Assembly (NCBI GenBank): GCA_002373555.1
Contig: DFKM01000169.1
Coordinates: 1-17,240 of the forward strand
Direction: 5' to 3'
Origin: Lachnospiraceae bacterium UBA3645
Lineage (GTDB): Bacteria; Bacillota; Clostridia; Lachnospirales; Lachnospiraceae
Length of the DNA: 17,240 nt
How positions within the stretch are numbered: position 1 is the stretch's first letter; every line of letters starts with the position of its first letter. Shown here piece after piece: positions 7,005 through 13,683 of the stretch. Below the pieces are notes generated by a model. That model saw nothing but the letters and a program-made list of their open reading frames with translations. It did no database searches and was not told the DNA's origin. Made by a program: the position numbers and the translations under genes.

Positions 7005-8575
7005 TGTATTGTTATAAGTGCGGCAGCCGTCTCGGCTCCGGGCGTTACTGTCTGCGCTGCGGAGCGGATGTCGGAGAATATAAAAAGATCATCCGCCTGT
7101 CGAACAGTTATTATAATGCGGGCCTTGAAAAGGCACGCCTGCGGGACCTGACCGGGGCAGCGCAGATGCTCGGCTTCTGCCTGAAGCTGAATAAGAATCA
7201 TACCGAAGCGCGGAATCTTCTCGGGCTGATCTATTATGAAACGGGCGAAGTGACGGAAGCGCTCTGCCAGTGGGTCATCAGCAAGAACCTGAAGATGAAC
7301 GATAACCCGGCGGACAAATGGCTCTCGGCGCTCCGGGATGACAAGAATCATCTGGACGATATGAACCAGGCGGTCAAGAAATACAATCAGGCCCTGGCCA
7401 ATACCAAAAGCGGAAGCTCGGATCTGGCCGTTGTTTCGCTGAAGAGACTGGTCAGGCAGTATCCGAATTTTATCCGCGCGCATCAGCTGCTGGCGCTGAT
7501 CTACATTCACGATCATTCCTATTCCAAGGCAGGCAAGGTGCTGCGGGCCGCGCTGAAGGTCGATGCAGGCAATGCGCTCTGCCTGAAATATCAGAATGCG
7601 ATCAAAGGGAAACTCGGCAAGAGCGGACCCGAGGCCAGAGAGCGCATCCAGAATGAGATCGCAAGGAAGGCGGCGATCGGCAATACGGATCCGGAAGAAG
7701 ATGTGATCGTACCTGAGTACAATGCGAAGGACGGCAGGATCCGCACGATGTGGGCCGTGCTTGCGGGCGCTGCCGCGGCGCTCTGCATGTATCAGTTCGT
7801 GATCATGCCGGCAATGAACCGGAATACCAATGTGCGTGCGAATCAGGAGATCGCCGCCTATGACAGCAAGCTTTCCGACAAGTCGCTGGAAGTCACGAAT
7901 CTGGAGAACCAGATCTCCGATATGCAGGTCGAGCAGCAGAATATGGAAGCGAGGATCGCGCAGCTGACAGGCGATGACGGTCTTTCCCAGCAGTATGATT
8001 CCATGCTGTATCTGCTGAAGATGTATATGAACCGCGAGAACGGGAATGTGGATGAACTCGTGGAAGCCTATCAGCGCATCGATGAGGATCTGGTGGACTC
8101 GGACATCTATCATGAGATGTACGATCTCGTCAAGCAGTACGTGACCGTGGACCGGATCTCCGGCGTCTATAAGGAAGCCAAGCAGCTGTATGACGATAAT
8201 TACTACAAGAAAGCGATCCCCGAATTCGAGCGCGTGCTGGCGCTGAATCCGGATTATGTCGATGCGATCTATTATCTGGCGAAATGCTATGAAAAACGTG
8301 ACGATGCATCATCCGCGATGAAGTATTATCAGCAGATCGTTGACCGCTTCCCTTCCAGCGATTATGTGGATGAAGCGACCAGAAAGGTGGACGCAGCCCA
8401 GGCACAGCAGCGGGAGGAGCAGCTGGATGAAGCCGAGGCAGCGGCTGTCGGTGATGACAATGCGGATGCGGAAGCGAATGCAGACGACGCGGAGAATGCC
8501 GATAATGCCGGCGATGCAGATCATGCGGACGAGGCGGATGAGCAGGATCAGAATGACGATGAGAACGGAGACTGA
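7004..8575 (+). CDS. Zinc-ribbon, TPR and coiled-coil membrane protein
   Basis: Function unknown. The 523-residue product opens with a zinc ribbon, Cys3/Cys6 and Cys16/Cys19 (CYKCG, CLRCG). TPR-like helices follow at about 36-96 and 140-200, with the pattern of Tyr/Ala/Leu/Gly and terminal Pro/Asn. A single membrane segment lies at about 249-268, preceded by KDGRIR. A coiled coil spans about 279-324 and further TPR units about 388-448. The last 50 or so residues are a low-complexity tail of Asp, Glu, Asn and Ala. The positive side of the membrane segment predicts the zinc ribbon inside the cell and the coiled coil, second TPR block and acid tail outside. It is coupled to the 47-residue gene by TAATG and is followed two bases later by rsmF, so the three are probably co-transcribed. 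A scaffold role is inference. Confidence 0.88.
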   Translation: MYCYKCGSRLGSGRYCLRCGADVGEYKKIIRLSNSYYNAGLEKARLRDLTGAAQMLGFCLKLNKNHTEARNLLGLIYYETGEVTEALCQWVISKNLKMNDNPADKWLSALRDDKNHLDDMNQAVKKYNQALANTKSGSSDLAVVSLKRLVRQYPNFIRAHQLLALIYIHDHSYSKAGKVLRAALKVDAGNALCLKYQNAIKGKLGKSGPEARERIQNEIARKAAIGNTDPEEDVIVPEYNAKDGRIRTMWAVLAGAAAALCMYQFVIMPAMNRNTNVRANQEIAAYDSKLSDKSLEVTNLENQISDMQVEQQNMEARIAQLTGDDGLSQQYDSMLYLLKMYMNRENGNVDELVEAYQRIDEDLVDSDIYHEMYDLVKQYVTVDRISGVYKEAKQLYDDNYYKKAIPEFERVLALNPDYVDAIYYLAKCYEKRDDASSAMKYYQQIVDRFPSSDYVDEATRKVDAAQAQQREEQLDEAEAAAVGDDNADAEANADDAENADNAGDADHADEADEQDQNDDENGD

Positions 8576-8577
8576 GC

Positions 8578-10029
8578 ATGCCTGAAACAAAGGAAAGCTT
8601 CGGCTGGCCGGCAGAGCTCCTTCTGCGGATGCAGGAGCTGCTGGGCGATGCTTCTTATGAGGATTACAGGGAGAGTCTGTCAGAAAAAGGCTGGCAGGCT
8701 CTCCGTTTTAATGGGATAAAGACAGGATGCGGCGAACAGCTGACCGGACAGCTGCGGAACGCAGTGATCCCGTGCAGCACACAGCAGGTCCCCTGGGAGG
8801 AAAACGCCTGGTATTATGAACTGCCGGATACGCCGGGCAAAACGGTCTGGCATGATATCGGCCTCTTTTATATTCAGGAGCCTTCCGCCATGATCCCCGT
8901 GCCGCAGATGGGCGTTCAGCCCGGAGAACGCGTGCTGGATCTTTGCGCGGCGCCGGGCGGAAAAACGGCGCAGATCGCGCAGCGGCTATCGGGAAACGGC
9001 CTGCTGGTTTCAAATGAGCCTTATCCGGAACGTGCACTCGTGCTGTCCCAGAATGCCGAGCGGCTCGGGATCCGGAATGTCGTTGTGACCAATGAAATGC
9101 CGGACCGTCTGCTGGCTCATTTCGGTGTATTTTTCGACCGGATCCTGGTGGACGCCCCCTGCTCCGGAGAGGGCATGATGCGCAGACACCCCGAAGTCCG
9201 GGGCGAATGGACCTCCGGCGTCAATGCAATGTGCGCTGCAAGGCAGAGAGATATACTGGCCTGCGCCGCAGGTATGCTGAAGCCTGGCGGCACGATCATT
9301 TATTCCACCTGCACATTCGCGCCGGAAGAAAACGAAGGTACGATCGCGGAATTCCTTTCCGACCATCCGGATTTCACGCTGGAAAGCCTTGACATTCCGG
9401 GAAGTACGCCGGGATATCGCTGCGCAGCGCATCCGGAATACCCCATGGAGAAGACCGTACGGATCTGGCCGCATCTTGTCCGGGGCGAAGGACATTTCGT
9501 TGCACGGCTGAAAAAAACCGGTTCCGCAGAAGAGGTGTCGGAGATGCGCCGCGGCAGAAAAAAAGACCGCAGCAGCGGTCCGGACAAGGCCTCTTATCAA
9601 CAGCTCTGCGCTGCATGGGAGTCGCTCTTTGACACGGAAAAGATGCCTGTGCCCGCAAAGGACAGGCTCGTCTGTTTCGGAGATACGATCTGGCTTCCGC
9701 CGGAAGGAATGAGAGATCCCGCAGGGCTGAAGATCCGGCGATGCGGGCTGGAGATCGGCGCCGTGAAGAAGGGCCGCGTAAGCTTTTCCCACGCGCTGGC
9801 AATGGCGTGCACACCGGAGGAAGTGGGAAATGTGTATGCCATGTCCGCAGAGGAGACGCTGAAGTGGATGAACGGGGAAACGATCCCGTATGCCGGAGAA
9901 AAAGGCTGTGTGCTCATGACGGTATCCGGCTTCCCTGCAGGATTCGGAACGTGCGACGGAAGGCAGATCAAGAATCACTATCCGAAAGGCCTGCGCAGAC
10001 GTTACGATCCTTCCTTTGCCTTACTGTAG
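8578..10029 (+). CDS. rsmF: RsmF-family 16S rRNA m5C methyltransferase
   Basis: It methylates cytosine C5 in the decoding region of 16S rRNA using S-adenosylmethionine. E. coli RsmF modifies C1407, while Gram-positive and Thermus relatives act at C1400/C1404/C1407, so the exact target here is open. The 483-residue product has the SAM motif LDLCAAPGGKT (120-130), DAPCSGEGM with Cys195 (motif IV), and YSTCT with Cys245, the expected nucleophile (motif VI). The final 110-130 residues, around KIRRCGLEIGAVKKGRVSFS, fit the RsmF C-terminal PUA-like domain, which separates it from RsmB. GGAG at 8565-8568 lies inside the previous gene and ATG 8578 starts two bases after that gene's stop. Its 3' end overlaps the convergent xre gene by 28 bases with no terminator between them. 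Confidence 0.94.
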   Translation: MPETKESFGWPAELLLRMQELLGDASYEDYRESLSEKGWQALRFNGIKTGCGEQLTGQLRNAVIPCSTQQVPWEENAWYYELPDTPGKTVWHDIGLFYIQEPSAMIPVPQMGVQPGERVLDLCAAPGGKTAQIAQRLSGNGLLVSNEPYPERALVLSQNAERLGIRNVVVTNEMPDRLLAHFGVFFDRILVDAPCSGEGMMRRHPEVRGEWTSGVNAMCAARQRDILACAAGMLKPGGTIIYSTCTFAPEENEGTIAEFLSDHPDFTLESLDIPGSTPGYRCAAHPEYPMEKTVRIWPHLVRGEGHFVARLKKTGSAEEVSEMRRGRKKDRSSGPDKASYQQLCAAWESLFDTEKMPVPAKDRLVCFGDTIWLPPEGMRDPAGLKIRRCGLEIGAVKKGRVSFSHALAMACTPEEVGNVYAMSAEETLKWMNGETIPYAGEKGCVLMTVSGFPAGFGTCDGRQIKNHYPKGLRRRYDPSFALL

Positions 10030-10331
10030 GTGCTTTCCGTCAGGAGCTCCTGATAGATGTATTCGCGGCCGGATCGGTCGAGCATCCTGTAAAGCGACAG
10101 GATCTTCTCTTCGTCCGGGGAACAGGCCGGGACAGGCCGGGACAGATCCGCGAAGAGGATCTCATCGATGCCGACATTCATGGCTTTTGAGAAACGAAGA
10201 AGGAATCGGGAGGAGGGCAGCACTTCGCCCCGCTCCACCCTTCCGTAGTTCTTTCTGGAGATATGCATCAGATCCGCTGCCTGCTGCTGTGAAAGCCCGT
10301 TTCTTTTTCTGATATGAAGTATTCTGTTCAT
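10002..10331 (-). CDS. XRE-family HTH transcriptional regulator
   Basis: This is a 109-residue cytoplasmic DNA-binding protein. Residues about 3-58 form a Cro/C1-type helix-turn-helix: IRKRNGLSQQQAADLMHIS, then RKNYGRVERGEVLPS as the recognition and following helices, then FLLRFSKAMNVGIDEIL. The C-terminal 45 residues (SPDEEKILSLYRMLDRSGRE) form a short helical segment common in Clostridial XRE proteins and probably used for dimerisation. The start ATG has only a modest ribosome site (AGGACAGGGA). It has its own extended -10 promoter at 10415-10423 and a folded leader. It is divergent from purA, with operator-like repeats between them, so autoregulation and perhaps control of purA are plausible but unproven. 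Its last 28 bases overlap the rsmF 3' end. Confidence 0.9.
   Translation of the reverse strand: MNRILHIRKRNGLSQQQAADLMHISRKNYGRVERGEVLPSSRFLLRFSKAMNVGIDEILFADLSRPVPACSPDEEKILSLYRMLDRSGREYIYQELLTESTYSKAKEGS
10122..10145. repeat. 2.4-copy 10-bp tandem repeat inside xre
   Basis: ACAGGCCGGG occurs at 10122-10131 and again at 10132-10141, followed by ACAG. It lies in the part of xre that encodes the linker after the DNA-binding domain (SRPVPAC). The unit is not a multiple of three, so a gain or loss of one copy would shift the frame. Confidence 0.7.
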
Positions 10332-10352
10332 GGTCCCTGTCCTGCTGTCGTT

Positions 10353-10403
10353 CCGGATGCCGTTTGGAGCTTTCCGGGCTCCTCATATACAGGCGGTATC
10401 CGG
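10353..10403 (-). promoter_or_regulatory. Folded 5' leader of xre
   Basis: On the minus-strand RNA, CCGGATACCG (10403-10394) pairs with CGGCATCCGG (10362-10353), ten positions with one A-C mismatch. Inside it, GGAGC (10382-10378) pairs with GCTCC (10370-10366), leaving an asymmetric internal loop of 11 and 3 bases. The structure begins about five bases after the predicted transcription start and ends about 20 bases before the ATG. There is no T-run. Confidence 0.5.
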
Positions 10404-10414
10404 TTTTGGGAATC

Positions 10415-10423
10415 ATTATAGCA
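10415..10423 (-). promoter_or_regulatory. Extended -10 promoter for xre
   Basis: Minus-strand TGCTATAAT (10423-10415) joins a perfect TATAAT to the TGN extension. Only a weak -35 (TGTTCA, 10442-10437, spacer 16) is present, as is usual for extended -10 promoters. The predicted start is near 10408, giving a leader of about 77 bases. Confidence 0.65.
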
Positions 10424-10452
10424 GACTGCCCGGAAATGAACAGAAACTATTC

Positions 10453-10494
10453 GTGACAATTTTTGCGACAAAAAGTGATTGACAGATCGTGTCA
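10453..10494. promoter_or_regulatory. Operator-like TGACA repeats between xre and purA
   Basis: GTGACA (10453-10458), GCGACA (10465-10470) and TTGACA (10479-10484) recur at 12- and 14-base steps. The last forms an inverted repeat, TGACA-GATCG-TGTCA (10480-10494). They lie upstream of both divergent promoters, a natural place for an XRE dimer site. Binding is inference. Confidence 0.4.
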
Positions 10495-10520
10495 TCTTTC
10501 GCGCTGCGCTCAGACGGTAC

Positions 10521-10549
10521 TTGATTTTGAAACGTCGATAGGGTATATT
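10521..10549 (+). promoter_or_regulatory. Sigma-A-type promoter for purA
   Basis: TTGATT (10521-10526), a 17-base spacer, TATATT (10544-10549). The predicted start is near 10556, about 50 bases before the purA ATG. Confidence 0.7.
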
Positions 10550-10563
10550 GTAGCAGGAAAACG

Positions 10564-10599
10564 GAAGGAAGAGCGGTCCTTCAGTGGATCAGGCAAGGA
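10564..10599 (+). promoter_or_regulatory. Competing hairpins over the purA ribosome site
   Basis: GAAGGA (10564-10569) pairs with TCCTTC (10577-10582). The same TCCTT can instead pair with AAGGA (10595-10599), part of the purA ribosome site AAGGAGG. This would be a small on/off arrangement, but the stems are short (six and five pairs) and could be chance in purine-rich sequence. Confidence 0.3.
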
Positions 10600-10606
10600 G
10601 GTTTAT

Positions 10607-11881
10607 ATGGTTCGTGCGATAGTAGGCGCCAACTGGGGCGATGAAGGAAAAGGCAAGATCACGGATATGCTTGCGGAGAGATCCGATATAGTCATCCGTT
10701 TTCAGGGCGGCAGCAATGCCGGACATACGATCATCAACGATTACGGCCGGTTCGCGCTGCATCTGCTTCCTTCGGGCGTGTTTTACGGTCATATCACGAA
10801 TATCATCGGAAACGGCGTTGCACTGAATGTTCCTTATCTGATGAAGGAACTGAAGGCACTGACAGAGGCAGGAGTTCCCGCACCGAAGATCATGGTGTCG
10901 GACAGAGCACAGCTCCTGATGCCTTATCATATCCTATTTGACGTCTGCGAAGAGGAACGGCTTGCGGGAAAGGCTTTCGGATCCACGCATTCCGGCATGG
11001 CGCCTTTCTATTCCGATAAATTTGCCAAGATCGGCATTCAGGTGAACGAGCTTTTTGACGATGCGATCCTTTCCGACAGAGTCGACAAGATCATCACGCT
11101 CAAGAACGTCATGCTCGAGAACCTTTATCATAAGGAACCGCTGAAGAAAGAGGAGATCATGGAGGAGCTCCACAGCTACCGCGACATGATCGCTCCTTAT
11201 GCGGCGGATGTTTCCGCTTATCTGCATCAGGCGATCAAAGACGGGAAGAACATTCTGCTCGAGGGCCAGCTGGGATCGATGAAGGATCCGGATCACGGTA
11301 TTTATCCGATGGTCACCTCCTCCTCTACGCTCGCAGCGTACGGCGCGATCGGCGCAGGTATTCCTCCCTATGAAATTCAGAATATTACTGCGGTCGTCAA
11401 GGCCTATTCCAGTGCGGTCGGCGGCGGTGCATTCGTGTCCGAGATCTTCGGCGAGGAAGCGGAAGAGCTCAGAAAGCGCGGCGGCGACAAGGGTGAATAC
11501 GGTGCCACCACAGGCAGGCCCAGAAGAGTCGGCTGGTTCGATGCGGTCGCGAGCCGCTACGGATGCCGGATCCAGGGCGCTACGGAGGCGGTGCTGACGA
11601 TCGTCGATGCGCTCGGCTATCTTGACGAGATCCCGATCTGCACCGGCTATGAGATCGACGGCGAAGTGACGAAGGACTTCCCGGCTGCATCCAAGCTGGA
11701 AAAGGCAAAGCCCGTATGGGAAGTGATGCCCGGCTGGAAATGCGATATCCGGGGCATCAGGGAATACAGTCAGCTGCCTGAGAACTGCAGGAAATACATC
11801 GAGAGGATCGAAGAGGAACTTCAGGTGCCGCTTAAGATGATCAGCAACGGCCCGGGAAGAGATGAAATTATTATAAGATGA
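10607..11881 (+). CDS. purA: Adenylosuccinate synthetase
   Basis: It joins IMP and aspartate using GTP to make adenylosuccinate, the first step from IMP to AMP, in the cytoplasm. The 424-residue product has the N-terminal loop GANWGDEGKGK (7-17) with Asp12, and GGSNAGHT with His40, both matching the catalytic residues of E. coli PurA. The C-terminal half has TTGRPRRVGWFDA, the family's IMP/GTP-site signature. The first loop reads ANWGDEG rather than the commoner QWGDEG, as in other Clostridia. An upstream in-frame ATG at 10463 lies before the promoter; AAGGAGG at 10595-10601 decides for ATG 10607. It is a single-gene unit with its own promoter and terminator, divergent from an XRE regulator. 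No PurR box was recognised. Confidence 0.97.
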   Translation: MVRAIVGANWGDEGKGKITDMLAERSDIVIRFQGGSNAGHTIINDYGRFALHLLPSGVFYGHITNIIGNGVALNVPYLMKELKALTEAGVPAPKIMVSDRAQLLMPYHILFDVCEEERLAGKAFGSTHSGMAPFYSDKFAKIGIQVNELFDDAILSDRVDKIITLKNVMLENLYHKEPLKKEEIMEELHSYRDMIAPYAADVSAYLHQAIKDGKNILLEGQLGSMKDPDHGIYPMVTSSSTLAAYGAIGAGIPPYEIQNITAVVKAYSSAVGGGAFVSEIFGEEAEELRKRGGDKGEYGATTGRPRRVGWFDAVASRYGCRIQGATEAVLTIVDALGYLDEIPICTGYEIDGEVTKDFPAASKLEKAKPVWEVMPGWKCDIRGIREYSQLPENCRKYIERIEEELQVPLKMISNGPGRDEIIIR

Positions 11882-11884
11882 TGC

Positions 11885-11909
11885 AAAAGGGAACCGATGG
11901 TTCCCTTTT
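11885..11909 (+). terminator. Intrinsic terminator of purA
   Basis: AAAAGGGAACC (11885-11895), loop GAT, GGTTCCCTTTT (11899-11909). This is an 11-bp perfect stem whose T-run forms part of the stem. It begins four bases after the stop codon. Confidence 0.85.
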
Positions 11910-11976
11910 ACAATGTCCTGTTCTGCCAATTCGTTAAAGTTGTGTGAACTCTATGGCGTGATCATCTTCTTTAGGC

Positions 11977-11982
11977 TATACT
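11977..11982 (+). promoter_or_regulatory. Candidate -10 for the fmt operon
   Basis: TATACT at 11977-11982, with only a poor -35 match (TGGCGT, 11954-11959, 17-base spacer). It lies between the purA terminator and fmt, where a promoter is needed because no other is evident. Confidence 0.4.
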
Positions 11983-12019
11983 TATGAAGAATCCGAATGC
12001 AGGACCGAAAGGAGAACAT

Positions 12020-12940
12020 ATGAAAGCAGTATTCATGGGAACACCGGATTTTTCCGTGCCCGTTCTGAAAGCAATGCAGGAAGGCGGCATCGAGATCGCT
12101 GCGGTCTATACGCAGCCGGACCGCCCGAAGGGCAGAAAGAAGACGCTGACCATGTCTCCCGTGAAGGAAGCGGCGCTTGCCTGCGGTCTGCGGGTGATCC
12201 AGCCGGAGCGGCTGCGGGAAGAAGCTGTCATAGAGGAACTGCGGGAGATCGCGCCGGACGTGATCGTCGTGGTCGCTTTCGGACAGATCCTGCCGAAGGC
12301 AGTTCTGCAGATCCCGCCGCTCGGATGCGTGAATGTGCATGCATCCCTGCTTCCGGAGTACAGAGGCGCGGCGCCGATCCAGCAGTCGGTCCTGGACGGA
12401 AAGACGGAGACCGGCGTCACCACGATGCTGATGGATGAAGGCCTGGATACGGGCGATATCCTTCTGCAGAAAAAGATCCCGATCGCAGACGATGAGACAG
12501 GCGGCAGCCTGTTTGACAAACTCTCCGTGCTCGGCGCGGAGACCCTGATGGAGACGCTCGCCGGTCTGGCCTCCGGCAGTATAAAGCCTGTGCCGCAGCC
12601 GGAAGGCGGTTCCTATGTGGGCATGCTGAAAAAGGAAATGGGCCGGATGGATTTCTCCCTGCCGGCAGAGGTCCTGGAGCGGAGAGTGCGGGGATTGTAC
12701 CCCTGGCCCGGTGCCTATACCGAGAGGAACGGAAAACGGCTGAAGATCACCGGCGCGTCTGTTTCCGGCGGAAATGCCGCGCCCGGCACCATCGTCCGCG
12801 TAACGAAAAACGGCTTCGGGATCGGGACGGGAGACGGGATCCTGATGATCGAACGCCTCCAGCCGGAAGGAAAAAAGGAAATGTCCGCAGCCGAGTATCT
12901 GCGCGGGTATCCGGTCTGCGAGGGCGAACAGCTTAGATAG
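12020..12940 (+). CDS. fmt: Methionyl-tRNA formyltransferase
   Basis: It transfers a formyl group from 10-formyl-tetrahydrofolate to initiator Met-tRNA, enabling bacterial translation initiation. The 306-residue product begins MKAVFMGTPDFSVPVLKA. It has the folate-site segment NVHASLLPEYRGAAPIQ, with Asn105 and His107, and Asp143 in GLDTGDI, the Asn-His-Asp catalytic set of the family (E. coli 106/108/144). The C-terminal tRNA-binding domain (about 205-306) is complete. AAAGGAG (12008-12014) decides for ATG 12020 over an in-frame ATG at 11984. It begins the run through prkC. In many Clostridia def and priA sit just upstream; here purA and a terminator do. Confidence 0.97.
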   Translation: MKAVFMGTPDFSVPVLKAMQEGGIEIAAVYTQPDRPKGRKKTLTMSPVKEAALACGLRVIQPERLREEAVIEELREIAPDVIVVVAFGQILPKAVLQIPPLGCVNVHASLLPEYRGAAPIQQSVLDGKTETGVTTMLMDEGLDTGDILLQKKIPIADDETGGSLFDKLSVLGAETLMETLAGLASGSIKPVPQPEGGSYVGMLKKEMGRMDFSLPAEVLERRVRGLYPWPGAYTERNGKRLKITGASVSGGNAAPGTIVRVTKNGFGIGTGDGILMIERLQPEGKKEMSAAEYLRGYPVCEGEQLR

Positions 12941-12976
12941 TCTGAAAAGCAGACAGCAAAAGGAAAGGAGCACAGC

Positions 12977-13681
12977 ATGGGTTATTATTACGGTTACGGT
13001 ATGGACTGGACCTATCTGCTGGTCATTATCGGCGCTGTCATATCCATGATCGCGTCATCGAGAGTCAATTCGGAATTCAGGAAATATTCGCGCGTTGCGA
13101 GCCGGAGCGGACTGACCGGCGCACAGGCTGCGATGGAGCTTCTGCATTCGCAGGGCATTTATGATGTCAGCGTACAGCATATAGCAGGGAATCTGACGGA
13201 TCATTTTGATCCGAGAAACAAGACGGTCAGCCTTTCGGATCCGGTCTATAATTCCACGAGCCTGGCTGCGATCGGCGTTGCGGCACATGAGTGCGGACAC
13301 GCCATGCAGCATGACAAGGGATATGCGCCGCTGGCGATCCGCAGCGCGCTCGTGCCGGTGGCGAACATCGGCTCCACGCTTTCCTGGCCGCTCATCATCA
13401 TCGGACTGCTGATCGGCGGATCGGCCAGCACTTTCCTGATCAATCTCGGGATCATCTTCTTCATGGGCGCACTTCTGTTCCAGATCGTGACGCTCCCCGT
13501 CGAATTCGACGCTTCCGCGCGGGCCCTCCGGCTGCTGCAGTCGACCGGCATGATGGCGCAGGATGAAGTGTCGGGATCCAGGAAGGTACTGAAGGCTGCG
13601 GCACTTACGTATGTTGCCGCCGTGGCTGCGTCGATTCTGCAGCTGCTGAGACTGATCGCGATCGCGAACCGCAGGAGATAA
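12977..13681 (+). CDS. yugP: YugP-type membrane zinc metallopeptidase
   Basis: This is a membrane-embedded metallopeptidase of the neutral zinc peptidase type 2 family (B. subtilis YugP), whose substrate is unknown. The 234-residue product has a Tyr/Gly-rich N-terminus and a membrane segment at about 10-27. The zinc motif HECGH (104-108) supplies two histidine ligands and the catalytic Glu105. Two membrane segments follow at about 135-175, then VEFDAS with Glu176 as a likely third ligand, and a last membrane segment at about 207-228. The ribosome site AAAGGAG (12964-12970) is strong. It lies 36 bases after fmt and two bases before rsmB, its usual place in Clostridia; whether it works with translation genes is unknown. 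Confidence 0.9.
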   Translation: MGYYYGYGMDWTYLLVIIGAVISMIASSRVNSEFRKYSRVASRSGLTGAQAAMELLHSQGIYDVSVQHIAGNLTDHFDPRNKTVSLSDPVYNSTSLAAIGVAAHECGHAMQHDKGYAPLAIRSALVPVANIGSTLSWPLIIIGLLIGGSASTFLINLGIIFFMGALLFQIVTLPVEFDASARALRLLQSTGMMAQDEVSGSRKVLKAAALTYVAAVAASILQLLRLIAIANRRR

Positions 13682-13683
13682 GC

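Noticed and set aside
10479..10484. Perfect -35 TTGACA upstream of purA
   Set aside because: No -10-like hexamer 16-18 bases downstream (GCGCTGCG region); better read as part of the operator-like repeats.
10441..10606. PurR box pair for purA
   Set aside because: Only isolated TTCG/CGAA-like tetramers were seen, not the spaced inverted PurBoxes with flanking A/T.
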